Shown here piece after piece: positions 1 through 8,186 of a DNA stretch of 64,000 nt (positions are counted from its first letter, which is position 1; every line of letters begins with the position of its first letter). The notes beneath the pieces are model-generated. The model was not told the DNA's origin and did no database searches. It worked only from the letters and a program-made list of their open reading frames with translations. Both the position numbers and the translations under genes were made by a program. Source of the stretch: Lacibacter sediminis (lineage in GTDB: Bacteria > Bacteroidota > Bacteroidia > Chitinophagales > Chitinophagaceae); the NCBI RefSeq assembly GCF_014168535.1, contig NZ_CP060007.1:992001-1056000 (forward strand), written 5' to 3'.

Positions 1-369
1 AACCTGCCATAAACCATTACGCTTGATCACCTTCACCGGCATTTGTTTCTTTTTGTAAGAGTTGGAATAGTTTACGATCACGACAGTGTCGCTTACATTA
101 TCAACTGAATGAATAATGATGGATGAGCCTTTATAACCTTCCTTATCTTTCTTGCTCATTTCATCTTTGTATTTTTTTTCGATGAGATCGAGCTCATATA
201 AATTCAAACTGTCTTTGATCATCAGTTGTCTTGCCCAATCGTAATCACCATCCAGTGAGCTGCGGATAAATTCACGGGCTGTATCCAATGCTTCAGTTGG
301 GCGTTCACGTTCCTGCTGGCAGGAAACGATGGTTACAATAACAGCGAATAAAAAAAGAATTCTCTTCAT
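1..369 (-). CDS. Lipoprotein, partial (C-terminus outside window)
   Basis: An open frame runs from ATG at 367-369 to the window edge without a stop (123 codons visible). It starts MKRILFLFAVIVTIVSC, a hydrophobic signal ending in a lipobox cysteine at residue 17, so a lipoprotein is predicted. The visible part continues with a charged helix-rich region (TARE, SSLDGDYDWARQL) and then beta-strand-like segments ending near KVIKRNGLWQV. This layout resembles the DUF4878/NTF2-like lipoproteins common in Bacteroidota, but I do not recognise it firmly. Confidence 0.75.
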   Translation of the reverse strand, partial: MKRILFLFAVIVTIVSCQQERERPTEALDTAREFIRSSLDGDYDWARQLMIKDSLNLYELDLIEKKYKDEMSKKDKEGYKGSSIIIHSVDNVSDTVVIVNYSNSYKKKQMPVKVIKRNGLWQV

Positions 370-417
370 GTGCCCAAATGTACAAAAGGGATTGATTTGA
401 GGAACAGTTTTAACAAG

Positions 418-512
418 GACATAGATTCACAGATGACACTGATGCGGCAGTTAGTACAGATTTTCTTGGCCAATCTGCGAAAATCTTTTCAATCCGTGTT
501 ATCTATGACTAC
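418..512. repeat. Degenerate intergenic inverted repeat of CAGATT/AATCTG words
   Basis: The spacer 370-646 has no gene. Its middle is made of degenerate copies of the word CAGATT on the left (ACATAGATTCACAGATGACAC) and its complement on the right (AATCTGCG, AATCCGTGTTATCTATGAC), so the two ends can pair imperfectly. Short-word intergenic repeats of this kind are familiar from Bacteroidota genomes. No coding frame or promoter was seen inside it. Confidence 0.45.
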
Positions 513-513
513 A

Positions 514-547
514 TAAAAAAAATCCCGTCTCATTGCTGAAACGGGAT
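514..547 (-). terminator. Rho-independent terminator after phoH
   Basis: Read on the minus strand, ATCCCGT (541-547 side) and its complement (522-528) form a hairpin with a short loop around ATTGCT. A run of A on the plus strand (514-522) gives a U-tract just after the stem. It lies about 100 nt beyond the phoH stop, so it most likely ends the phoH transcript. Confidence 0.75.
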
Positions 548-646
548 GCGGTTGTACTACTACGCTTATTCAGGGTTGTTAAAATGATCAATTCTAATAA
601 ATAAGCTTCGTAGCACTTGTATATGCTGCGGTGTAAGTACGCTCTT

Positions 647-1636
647 TTAACGACGGTGGTAGCTGTTTGGCTGCTCCTGGTCGATCTTATGATCTTTGTC
701 GTAAGCCCTGATGATGGCTTTCACCAAACGGTGACGAACCACATCTTCTTCATCGAGCTCAATATGACTGATCCCATCGATGTTCTTTAAAATGCGGATA
801 CCTTTTTCCAAACCACTGCGTTGGTTCTTTGGCAGATCCACCTGCGTCATATCACCTGTAATGATGGCCTTTGCATTGGCACCAATACGTGTGAGGAACA
901 TTTTCAACTGAAGGTCAGTTGTATTCTGTGCCTCATCCAAAATGATGAACGCATTATCCAACGTACGGCCACGCATATAAGCCAGTGGTGCAATTTCAAT
1001 TACACGTGTACTCATATAGTAACCAAGTTTATCCGCAGGGATCATATCGTCCAATGCATCATATAACGGACGCAGATATGGATCGATCTTTTCTTTGAGA
1101 TCACCGGGAAGGAAACCAAGACTTTCACCAGCTTCAACAGCAGGACGTGTGAGAATGATCTTCTTTACCAGCTTGTTCTTTAATGCACGTACTGCAAGTG
1201 CAACAGCAGTATAGGTTTTACCTGTACCTGCAGGGCCAATGGCGAATACGATATCATTTTTGTCAATTGCACCCACCATCCGTTTCTGGTTTTGTGTGCG
1301 TGCACGAACAGTTTTACCATTGGGACCAAAAACAAGAACTTCGCTTGGGTTTCGTTCCACAAAGGCATCAACTGTTTCCTGGTCGTCGCCGCCGAGGATC
1401 TGTTCAAGATAATTTTCGCTGAGCTGTCCGTTACGTTCTAAGTATGCAATGAGGAGATCAATTTTTTCTTTTGCCTGATCTACCTGTTCGGGGCTGCCAC
1501 TTAATTTGATTTGTGTGCCACGTGATAAAATTTTTAAGAGTGGAAACTTTTTCTTGAGGATGTCTAATTTACCGTTGTTAACGCCAAAAAATTCAATCGG
1601 GTTAACGGTTTCGAGGTTAATGATCGTTTCAGTCAA
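647..1636 (-). CDS. phoH: PhoH family ATPase
   Basis: This is a 329-residue PhoH/PhoL-type P-loop ATPase. The Walker A motif GPAGTGKT is at about residues 134-141 and Walker B is IILDEAQN near 230. An N-terminal KH-like segment (about 20-70) precedes the ATPase core, and the length is normal for the family. The start is TTG at 1634-1636: an in-frame TAA lies four codons upstream and no early ATG exists, so TTG is the only sensible start. Family members are cytoplasmic and have been linked to RNA metabolism (PhoH and YbeY are often neighbours), but the exact role is unsettled. It is divergent from the DUF4403 gene across a 405-nt spacer. Confidence 0.93.
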   Translation of the reverse strand: MTETIINLETVNPIEFFGVNNGKLDILKKKFPLLKILSRGTQIKLSGSPEQVDQAKEKIDLLIAYLERNGQLSENYLEQILGGDDQETVDAFVERNPSEVLVFGPNGKTVRARTQNQKRMVGAIDKNDIVFAIGPAGTGKTYTAVALAVRALKNKLVKKIILTRPAVEAGESLGFLPGDLKEKIDPYLRPLYDALDDMIPADKLGYYMSTRVIEIAPLAYMRGRTLDNAFIILDEAQNTTDLQLKMFLTRIGANAKAIITGDMTQVDLPKNQRSGLEKGIRILKNIDGISHIELDEEDVVRHRLVKAIIRAYDKDHKIDQEQPNSYHRR

Positions 1637-1673
1637 AGTTTTTTCAGTTTAGCGGCCGGTACCGGAATTAGTG

Positions 1674-1696
1674 TACTACGTTGCGCAGGCGTAGTA
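1674..1696. other. Hairpin in the phoH / DUF4403 divergent spacer
   Basis: TACTACG (1674-1680) and CGTAGTA (1690-1696) are perfect 7-bp arms around a 9-nt loop. The rest of the 405-nt spacer (1637-2041) is AT-rich and non-coding. It contains DnaA-box-like words at 1810-1818 (TTATTCACA) and 1822-1830 (TGTGGAAAC), plus a probable promoter at 1960-1991. What the hairpin does is unknown; it could lie in the phoH leader. Confidence 0.35.
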
Positions 1697-1959
1697 AAGA
1701 TTTCAGCACCAAACCATGTTCACAATAAGTATCATTTGGGCAACGATACTTCTAACCCTTCCATCTGTTACCAATATTAATCATTGAAAACAGATTTTCA
1801 TAAAGGTACTTATTCACAGGATGTGGAAACGTTAACAGTTGATGAAAACTATTTTTCGATAAGTAAGATGAAGCGTTGCTGCAACTCCACAGATCTTTTT
1901 TTCGTAAGTAATCAGTGGCCGAAACACAAGCAGAATAGAAAAAAACCGATCGCTTTCTG

Positions 1960-1991
1960 TTTACGGTACTATTTATGTTCTTATAATTTTG
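1960..1991 (+). promoter_or_regulatory. Probable promoter of the DUF4403 gene
   Basis: TAATTTTG at 1984-1991 matches the Bacteroidota -7 element TAnnTTTG. TTTA at 1960-1963 sits 20 nt upstream in the place of the -33 TTTG. The predicted transcript would start near 1998, leaving a leader of about 44 nt before ATG 2042. Confidence 0.5.
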
Positions 1992-2041
1992 ATTAATAGG
2001 TACTACGGGTTTTATTGAGTAAATTCAGTGATTAGCAACGT

Positions 2042-3490
2042 ATGAAATTAATGCCAGCCATAGTAATCACAGTATCTGTACTTGTTATACTCACAGGTTG
2101 CCGAGGCTGTATGAATCAAAAGGGAGCACCGGCTCCATTGGCTGTAACAGATAGTGTAAAGGTTGAACTTCCTTCATCGGTATTTAATATTCCTGTAAAA
2201 TATGAATTGAAAAATTTTGAGCTATGGATCAACCAGGTGATCAAAGGAAAGTTTCTTGAAACAGTGATCAATCCGTTGAACGATGAACGAGATGAAGCAA
2301 AGCTGATCATGACGAAAACAGGAACGATCCAGATAAGTTCAAATGGAAAAGAACTCATTTGCATTGTTCCGCTCAGGTTAGAAGCGGTGTTGCTGAAAAG
2401 CAGGATGGGGAAGGGCCTTACCAAGTCAGCCGACACAATGGTGACCGTAGTTAATATTCAGTTATCCACTCCTGTTGCACTTGATAAAAACTGGAATCTT
2501 GTTACAAACTTTACGATCGATAAATTAAAATGGATCAAAGAACCGGTGTTCCAGGTTGGACCATTCAAAAAAAATCTGAAGAAAAAAATCAATGATTGGT
2601 TGAAAGAAAATGAAGGCACACTCACTAACATCATTGACAGGGAAATTAACAAAACGGTATCAATGGAATCTGCCTTATCAAAAGTGTGGATGGATTTACA
2701 AAAGCCCATTATCATCCGGAAAAAATTGCCGAATGTGTGGATCAATTTTGTGTGCACATCAATTGAAGGAAGAATATTACTCAGCCCTTCTACCATTACC
2801 TGTCAAACAAGGGTGCTGGCAACAACAAAGATGATCACTGATACAACATTGTTGCCGGCAAGAAATCCATTTCCTGCATACAGACTATTAAAGGAAACTG
2901 AAACTGCATCGGATATTCATTTGTATGCGTTTACATCTTTCGAAGAAATTAACGAAGAACTAAACAGCCAGTTGAAAGGGAAAACATTTAATGCAGAAGG
3001 TTATTCGCTCAATATTAAATCGGTCAATGCCTATGCATCTGAAGCTGGTATTTCAGTTGAGATTGAAACAAGCAAGGATATTAAAGGGAAGCTGGTTGCC
3101 AGTGGAAAACTGGAGTTTGATTCAGAGGAACAGGCATTGGTGATCAGGAATTTTGATTATGCTGTAAGCAGCAACAATACACTTGTAAATGCAGGCGATA
3201 TGTTGCTGCATCAACAATTGAAAGATACCATTGCTTCTAAACTCGTACTGGAAATGCGAAATTTAATTGACACAGTACCGCAATTAGTGGAGAATGCAAT
3301 TGCAAAAGGAAAATCCAGCGATAAAATTGACCTGGAATTTGATCATCTTGAAATTCACCGTTGCGAAATTTCAATGGGCGCAACAGGTATACATTTTATT
3401 ATTCATGCAGAAGCAACTGCAGGAATAAGATTGAAAAAATTAAAGCCGGGTAAACGCCTGCGTATCAGAAAAGCACAAAAGGAAAAATAG
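2042..3490 (+). CDS. DUF4403 family lipoprotein
   Basis: This 482-residue protein begins with a signal peptide and a lipobox (VILTGC, Cys about 19), so it should be lipid-anchored in the envelope. The body has no enzyme motif. It shows the alternating beta/helix layout of DUF4403: an early SSVFNIPVKYELKNFELWIN segment, a central WIKEPVFQVGPFKKNLKKKI segment and a second half that repeats this plan. The family has no established function; it may have a lipid-binding-like fold, which is inference. The C-terminus is very basic (KPGKRLRIRKAQKEK). It heads the plus-strand run 2042-7187, but a 49-nt spacer separates it from the next gene. Confidence 0.75.
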   Translation: MKLMPAIVITVSVLVILTGCRGCMNQKGAPAPLAVTDSVKVELPSSVFNIPVKYELKNFELWINQVIKGKFLETVINPLNDERDEAKLIMTKTGTIQISSNGKELICIVPLRLEAVLLKSRMGKGLTKSADTMVTVVNIQLSTPVALDKNWNLVTNFTIDKLKWIKEPVFQVGPFKKNLKKKINDWLKENEGTLTNIIDREINKTVSMESALSKVWMDLQKPIIIRKKLPNVWINFVCTSIEGRILLSPSTITCQTRVLATTKMITDTTLLPARNPFPAYRLLKETETASDIHLYAFTSFEEINEELNSQLKGKTFNAEGYSLNIKSVNAYASEAGISVEIETSKDIKGKLVASGKLEFDSEEQALVIRNFDYAVSSNNTLVNAGDMLLHQQLKDTIASKLVLEMRNLIDTVPQLVENAIAKGKSSDKIDLEFDHLEIHRCEISMGATGIHFIIHAEATAGIRLKKLKPGKRLRIRKAQKEK

Positions 3491-3539
3491 AAGTTTCATA
3501 ACGCAAAATCTCTCTTCCGATCCCTTATTTTTACAGTCT

Positions 3540-4382
3540 ATGGCTGTGTATTTCTCTTCATTGAATTCAGGCAGTAATGCCAATTGCTATTACGTTAGTA
3601 ATGGAGACGCCGCCATTTTGGTTGATGCCGGGTTATCATGCAGGGAAACAGAAAAACGCATGAAACGTCTTGGGCTGGAGATGGAACAGGTGAAAGCGAT
3701 TTTTATTTCGCATGAACACAGCGATCATATCAACGGTCTTGAAGTATTGAGCCGCAAACACAAACTCCCTGTTTATATTTCACAGAAAACATTCGCCAAC
3801 AGCAATCTTTCAATTGATCCATCCCTCGTTCGATATTTCAGAAAAGATGAAACCGTTGAGGTTGATCAGCTACAGATCAAATGTTTCAGCAAATCGCATG
3901 ATGCCGCCGACCCATTCAGTTTTATGATCAGCTCGCAGAATATTAATGTGGCAGTGATCACCGATATTGGTTACGCCTGCAAACAGGTGCTGCATTATTT
4001 TCAGCAAAGTCATGTGGTGTTTCTTGAAAGTAATTACTGTGAAACGATGTTGGCCAATGGCGATTATCCTTATCATCTCAAACGCCGTATCAGCAGCGAT
4101 GAAGGTCATCTTTCCAATACACAGGCACTTGAGTTGTTTTTGCAATACAGAACGCCGCAGTTGAGCCATCTCATACTTTCGCATCTCTCAAAAAATAATA
4201 ACACACCCGAAACAGTGAATGCGTTGTTTCAGCCGCATGCGGGTAACACCAAGGTAATTGTGGCATCACGTTACGAAGAATCAGCATTATTTTCTATTGA
4301 CGCTGTTCCTGTTGCCGTAAGACGCTCACTTATGTCAACAAAAAAGAAACCCAGTAACGAATTACAATTGTCTTTATTCTGA
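3540..4382 (+). CDS. WalJ/YycJ-like metallo-beta-lactamase-fold exonuclease
   Basis: This 280-residue single-domain MBL-fold protein has the metal motif HEHSDH at about residues 59-64, an early VDAG strand and further conserved His/Asp positions (SKSHDA, ITDIGY, SHLS). The set matches the WalJ/YycJ family. Bacillus anthracis yycJ mutants have been reported as mutators, which ties the family to DNA mismatch repair. The last five residues are QLSLF, an exact match to the canonical sliding-clamp (DnaN) binding pentapeptide, which fits a replication/repair nuclease acting at the clamp. It is cytoplasmic with no signal. The ATG at 3540 is unambiguous. Confidence 0.85.
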   Translation: MAVYFSSLNSGSNANCYYVSNGDAAILVDAGLSCRETEKRMKRLGLEMEQVKAIFISHEHSDHINGLEVLSRKHKLPVYISQKTFANSNLSIDPSLVRYFRKDETVEVDQLQIKCFSKSHDAADPFSFMISSQNINVAVITDIGYACKQVLHYFQQSHVVFLESNYCETMLANGDYPYHLKRRISSDEGHLSNTQALELFLQYRTPQLSHLILSHLSKNNNTPETVNALFQPHAGNTKVIVASRYEESALFSIDAVPVAVRRSLMSTKKKPSNELQLSLF

Positions 4383-4461
4383 CAGTCGGTGAGATTTTCT
4401 GAATTCTTTACTTCAATTGCCGTTTGGAAAAATAATATCTTCCATTACCAAAATCATCTTT

Positions 4462-5778
4462 ATGTACCAGATCATGTGGCCCGGAAAATCAAACTGGCCG
4501 TTGTGGCAACGGTTACTGTTTCGTTTTTTCTTTGTCTATTTTGTATTGTATGTAAGTCCGTGGCAATGGCTTGAAATAATTCCGGGTGTAAACTATGTAA
4601 CGGATTATTATTCGAAGTTTATGGATTGGCTGGTGAATGCCGCTAATAAAAACCTGTTTCATGTTTATAAAAGTCTTGTGCCGTTAAATGGCAGTGGCGA
4701 TACTTCATGGGCATTTATTCAGCTTCGTTTGTTTTTATTGATCGCAGCTATATTAGTGATTATTTGGTCGTTGCTCGACAGTAAACGCAAACAGCATAAC
4801 CGTCTTGCTTACTGGTTCAGGATCATGCTGCGGTATTTTATCATCATCAATTGTTTTGGTTATGGTTTTGCAAAAGTGTTTTTATCGCAGATGCCTTTTC
4901 CCAATAACAGTTTAATGGCTACATCACTGGGCGATCTGCTGCCCATGCGTTTATCATGGGCTTTTATGGGCGCATCACCAACCTATGAATTCTTTTCAGG
5001 ATTAATGGAAGTGATCGCAGGTGTTCTCTTACTCTTCCGACGAACAGCCACTTTTGGAACCTTACTGGCCGCAGGTGTTTTTGCCAATGTATTTGTGATG
5101 AATCTTGGTTACGACATACCTGTAAAATTATTCTCGGCGCATTTAATGATTGCATGTCTTGTGTTGTTATCATTTGAATACAGACGTGTTTTAAACTTTC
5201 TTGTTTCAAACCGATATGCAGAGCAAGGCAATCTCTATTACATCCGCTATCCAAAAAAGTGGATGCGTATTGCAACTGTTACTGCAAAGCTGTTGTTTAT
5301 AGTTTTCTTTGTGATACTGGGTGGTTATGAATCTTATCAATCGTTTGTACAAAGAAGTAAAACTCCTGAATCAAAACCAATCCGATCCGGTTTGTATGAT
5401 GTAACCGTATTTGTAAAAAATGGCGATACCATTCCGCCGTTGTTGTACGATACAATTCGCTGGAGAGATATTGTGTTTGAGAAAAGCGGTGCAGGTAGTG
5501 TAGGCACCACTGATACATTGTTCTGGCAGCGGTACAGGCGTGGTTACTTCCGCAGCAAAGTTGATACAGTAAAAAAAGAAATTGAGTTCAGTAAAAATAA
5601 CCCTGCTTTTGAAACCTTTAAGCTCTTTACCTTGCAGTATGAAATACCGGATAGCAACAGGATCATTTTAAAAGGTAAAATCAGGAACGATTCTGTTTAC
5701 ACAGTGTTGCAACGAAGCAAGCGGCATTTTCAGTTAGCAGAAAAACAGTTTCATTGGTTAAGTGAATACAACAGGTAA
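4462..5778 (+). CDS. DoxX-like multi-pass membrane protein
   Basis: The reading frame is open from a TTG at 4417, but I chose ATG 4462 (MYQIMWPGKSNWPLWQRLL), giving 438 residues; ATG 4474 is also possible. At least six hydrophobic segments follow. The middle part (GYGFAKVFLSQMPFP, then SGLMEVIAGVLLLFRR and NLGYDIPVKLFSAHLM) resembles the DoxX/SURF4-type four-helix membrane domain. The C-terminal 130 residues are soluble and beta-rich (GLYDVTVFVKNGDTIPPL). Such proteins are annotated only as hypothetical or DoxX-like in Bacteroidota. No catalytic residues are evident. Confidence 0.75.
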   Translation: MYQIMWPGKSNWPLWQRLLFRFFFVYFVLYVSPWQWLEIIPGVNYVTDYYSKFMDWLVNAANKNLFHVYKSLVPLNGSGDTSWAFIQLRLFLLIAAILVIIWSLLDSKRKQHNRLAYWFRIMLRYFIIINCFGYGFAKVFLSQMPFPNNSLMATSLGDLLPMRLSWAFMGASPTYEFFSGLMEVIAGVLLLFRRTATFGTLLAAGVFANVFVMNLGYDIPVKLFSAHLMIACLVLLSFEYRRVLNFLVSNRYAEQGNLYYIRYPKKWMRIATVTAKLLFIVFFVILGGYESYQSFVQRSKTPESKPIRSGLYDVTVFVKNGDTIPPLLYDTIRWRDIVFEKSGAGSVGTTDTLFWQRYRRGYFRSKVDTVKKEIEFSKNNPAFETFKLFTLQYEIPDSNRIILKGKIRNDSVYTVLQRSKRHFQLAEKQFHWLSEYNR

Positions 5779-5790
5779 ATAAGTTCAACT

Positions 5791-6450
5791 TTGTACATCA
5801 ACATTCATACACATCATACCAAACCTGTTGAAGGAATCATCAGTATTGGTAACCTGTACAAGGATTTTGATTCTATTGAAACTAATAGTTTTTATTCTGT
5901 TGGATTACATCCGTGGTATCTGATTAATGAAACTTGGGAAGAACAATTCGAAGTTGTAAACGAAAAATGCCTTTTGCAAAATGTAGTGGCAATTGGTGAA
6001 GCAGGGTTGGATAAAGTAACTGAAACTGGTTTTGAATTGCAACAAACTGTTTTTTCAAAACATATTCAACTGGCCAATGAAGTACAAAAGCCGTTAATCG
6101 TACATTGTGTACGTGCACATGCTGAAGTGATTGGTTTGTTGAAGCAAACTCCTGTGCATGTCCCGGTCATTTTTCATGGATTTAATAAGAGCAAAGAACT
6201 GGCACAGCAACTGATCGCCTTGGGTTATTATCTTTCTTTTGGCAAAGGATTGGAGAAACAGGGGTTACAGGAAGTAATGGGCGCTTTACCTCGTGCAAAG
6301 ATCTTTCTCGAAACAGATAACAGCACCGCATCCATCGAAGAAATTTATGCTCATGCAGCTGCCGCTTTTCAAATTGACGAAGAATCGCTTAGTTTGCAGC
6401 TCCAAAAAAATGCAGCAACTGTTTTTGGCGCTGCTCTTACAAGAATATGA
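5791..6450 (+). CDS. tatD: TatD family metal-dependent hydrolase
   Basis: This 219-residue TIM-barrel hydrolase has the signature HTHH at the N-terminus (two metal-binding His), IGEAGLD around residue 68 (metal-bridging Glu), KPLIVHCVRAH (metal His), VIFHGF and FLETDN (Asp). TatD proteins are metal-dependent DNases with 3'-5' exonuclease activity. The start is TTG at 5791: an in-frame TAA lies five codons upstream and no ATG precedes the HTHH motif. It is slightly shorter than the usual 250-260 residues. The stop overlaps the start of tcdA by 4 nt (ATGA), implying translational coupling. Confidence 0.88.
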   Translation: MYINIHTHHTKPVEGIISIGNLYKDFDSIETNSFYSVGLHPWYLINETWEEQFEVVNEKCLLQNVVAIGEAGLDKVTETGFELQQTVFSKHIQLANEVQKPLIVHCVRAHAEVIGLLKQTPVHVPVIFHGFNKSKELAQQLIALGYYLSFGKGLEKQGLQEVMGALPRAKIFLETDNSTASIEEIYAHAAAAFQIDEESLSLQLQKNAATVFGAALTRI

Positions 6451-7187
6451 TGAATGATATCTCCTGGCTTTCACGCACCAGTTTGTTAATAGGTGAAGAA
6501 ACCGTTCGTGCATTTACACAAAAACATGTCATGATCGTGGGTATGGGCGGCGTTGGCTCCTTTGCTGCCGAATTCATTGCACGCAGCGGCATTGGTAAAA
6601 TGACGATCATTGATGGCGATGTGGTGGATCCTACTAACCGCAATCGTCAGTTACCTGCATTGGCAACCAATCATGGTGAATCAAAAGCATTGATCATGGC
6701 CGAACGATTAAAAGCCATCAACCCTGAATTGGAGTTGAACGTGGTGAAGGAATTTGTAAACCCGGAAACAGTGTTGCAGCAGTTTGCTTTTAAACCGGAT
6801 TACCTTATTGATGCGATTGACAGTATTACCCCCAAGATCACCTTTATCCGCATGGCATATGAAAGTGGTTTGCCCCTGGTAAGCAGTATGGGCGCAGGTG
6901 CAAAACTTGATGCCACACAATTGAAAGTGGTTGATATTTCTAAAACGTATAACTGTCCCTTTGCACAACAGATACGGAAAAATTTAAAAGGTCATGGTAT
7001 TCGCAGGGGTGTGAAAGTTGTTTTCTCACCCGAACAACCCATCAAAGAAAGTTTGATGTTGACTGATGGAAGGAATTATAAGAAATCGGCTTATGGTACG
7101 ATCTCTTATTTACCTGCTGTGTTTGGTGCAGTAACAGCTTCGGTAGTGATAAGGGATTTGATGAAGGAGATAACAACTAAATCTTAG
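6447..7187 (+). CDS. tcdA: tRNA threonylcarbamoyladenosine dehydratase TcdA
   Basis: This 246-residue E1-like (ThiF/MoeB superfamily) protein has the nucleotide-binding loop GMGGVGSFAAEFIARSGIG at about 32-50, followed by IDGDVVDPTNRNRQ with its Asp and Arg residues. LIDAIDSI and KVVFSPEQP are typical of TcdA/CsdL, which cyclises t6A to ct6A at tRNA position 37 using ATP. A conserved Cys is in YNCPFAQQIRK. ATG 6447 overlaps the tatD stop; ATG 6450 is an alternative. Its end overlaps the convergent small gene 7184-7453 by 4 nt. Confidence 0.9.
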   Translation: MMNDISWLSRTSLLIGEETVRAFTQKHVMIVGMGGVGSFAAEFIARSGIGKMTIIDGDVVDPTNRNRQLPALATNHGESKALIMAERLKAINPELELNVVKEFVNPETVLQQFAFKPDYLIDAIDSITPKITFIRMAYESGLPLVSSMGAGAKLDATQLKVVDISKTYNCPFAQQIRKNLKGHGIRRGVKVVFSPEQPIKESLMLTDGRNYKKSAYGTISYLPAVFGAVTASVVIRDLMKEITTKS

Positions 7188-7453
7188 CTACTACAAACAT
7201 TTTGTTGGCATTGCTGCAATGTTTTGAAACGAGTTTGAGTTGGACATCTTTCAAACGACCCGTCAGGTTTTTGAACCATACAATAGTAGAACTGACCAAA
7301 CTTTACACATACACATCCTATAGAAGCAGGAGCCGGAGCAGCGGGTGCAGAAGCAGTTCGAGCAGATGATGCAGAACGTGATGCTGTTCTTTTTAATGCT
7401 TTTTTCTTTTTAGGAGCGGCTTTCTTTTTACTGATCTTTTTGGGCTTTGCCAT
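7184..7453 (-). CDS. Small protein with lysine/alanine-rich tail and six-cysteine C-terminus
   Basis: The 89-residue product has two halves. Residues 1-45 are a histone-H1-like basic and Ala/Pro-rich tail (MAKPKKISKKKAAPKKKK, then SARTASAPAAPAPAS). Residues 46-89 hold six cysteines (CVCVKF, YYCMVQ, RCPTQ, QQCQQNVC). There is no signal peptide, so it is probably cytoplasmic. I know no family for it. The tail suggests nucleic-acid contact and the cysteines suggest a metal knot or disulfides, but both are inference. It is convergent with tcdA (4-nt overlap) and 10 nt downstream of the lipoprotein gene at 7464. Confidence 0.6.
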   Translation of the reverse strand: MAKPKKISKKKAAPKKKKALKRTASRSASSARTASAPAAPAPASIGCVCVKFGQFYYCMVQKPDGSFERCPTQTRFKTLQQCQQNVCSS

Positions 7454-7463
7454 TTTTTACAAT

Positions 7464-8186
7464 TTAGAATTTTCGAAGAAAAATAAAGTTTAGAGCTTCA
7501 GGATCTTCAAATACAGAAGCAATATTATAAACCAGAGGTTTTTTACCACCAAACCGATTATCGCTCAATTGTAAAATATTGGTGATATTGAACTGATTGA
7601 GGTCAGAGATATCAGTAGTGTCGATAGTTTGAAATAGAACATTGAATTTTGTTTTAGAATCATCAAATGGATCAAAAATATCCCCACTCTTAAACTCACT
7701 TGATTTTCTATCGTATACCCAGCCTATATGCCCAGCTTTCTTTTTTGAATAGAACTTTGCCTTTTTATAAAAGGCCAACTCGCCAGGCCCAAACTTTCCA
7801 ATTAATGCAGGACCAAGGCCAATACATTTATCCATTCCCTGGAAAATTGCGGGGATGAAAATTGCTTCCCTCGAATCAGTGCCTTCTGTTGTAATAATAA
7901 AAAGTTTGTATTTTTTATCAATTAAAGGGAGATCAAGACGTTGCTTGGTACTGTTCTGATTAATAATCGTTTTTTCTGCTATACCGTCACGACTAATAAA
8001 ATTTTCATACAGGTCTGCAATAAATATTTTGCCACCGGTAATCTTATGAGCGGTGTCTTCTTTTACTAAATGAAGAATGTTTGCTACATAGTCTTTAGTA
8101 ATACTTGTTTCATTAAATGCAACCTGTGTTGGTTTACATCCAACTATTGTCAACAGTAATATTGCAAATAAAATATTTCTCACCAT
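7464..8186 (-). CDS. Hypothetical lipoprotein
   Basis: The 240-residue product starts MVRNILFAILLLTIVGC, a lipoprotein signal with Cys at residue 17. The rest has mixed alpha/beta character and no motif I recognise (for example GKIFIADLYENFISRDG and GHIGWVYDRKSSEF). The start overlaps the 3' end of the gene at 8180-9139 by 7 nt, so the two are co-transcribed and probably translationally coupled. Confidence 0.7.
   Translation of the reverse strand: MVRNILFAILLLTIVGCKPTQVAFNETSITKDYVANILHLVKEDTAHKITGGKIFIADLYENFISRDGIAEKTIINQNSTKQRLDLPLIDKKYKLFIITTEGTDSREAIFIPAIFQGMDKCIGLGPALIGKFGPGELAFYKKAKFYSKKKAGHIGWVYDRKSSEFKSGDIFDPFDDSKTKFNVLFQTIDTTDISDLNQFNITNILQLSDNRFGGKKPLVYNIASVFEDPEALNFIFLRKF

Noticed and set aside
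1656..1665. CCGGTACCGG palindrome
   Set aside because: Ten bases of GC-rich palindrome can arise by chance and no second copy was found; not enough for an operator call.
1784..1996. 70-codon plus-strand frame in the phoH/DUF4403 spacer
   Set aside because: It starts with a non-ATG codon, has no protein-like features, overlaps the probable promoter of the DUF4403 gene and lies in AT-rich non-coding DNA.
4389..4574. 61-codon frame overlapping the DoxX-like gene start
   Set aside because: It overlaps the better membrane-protein frame in another phase and has no support.
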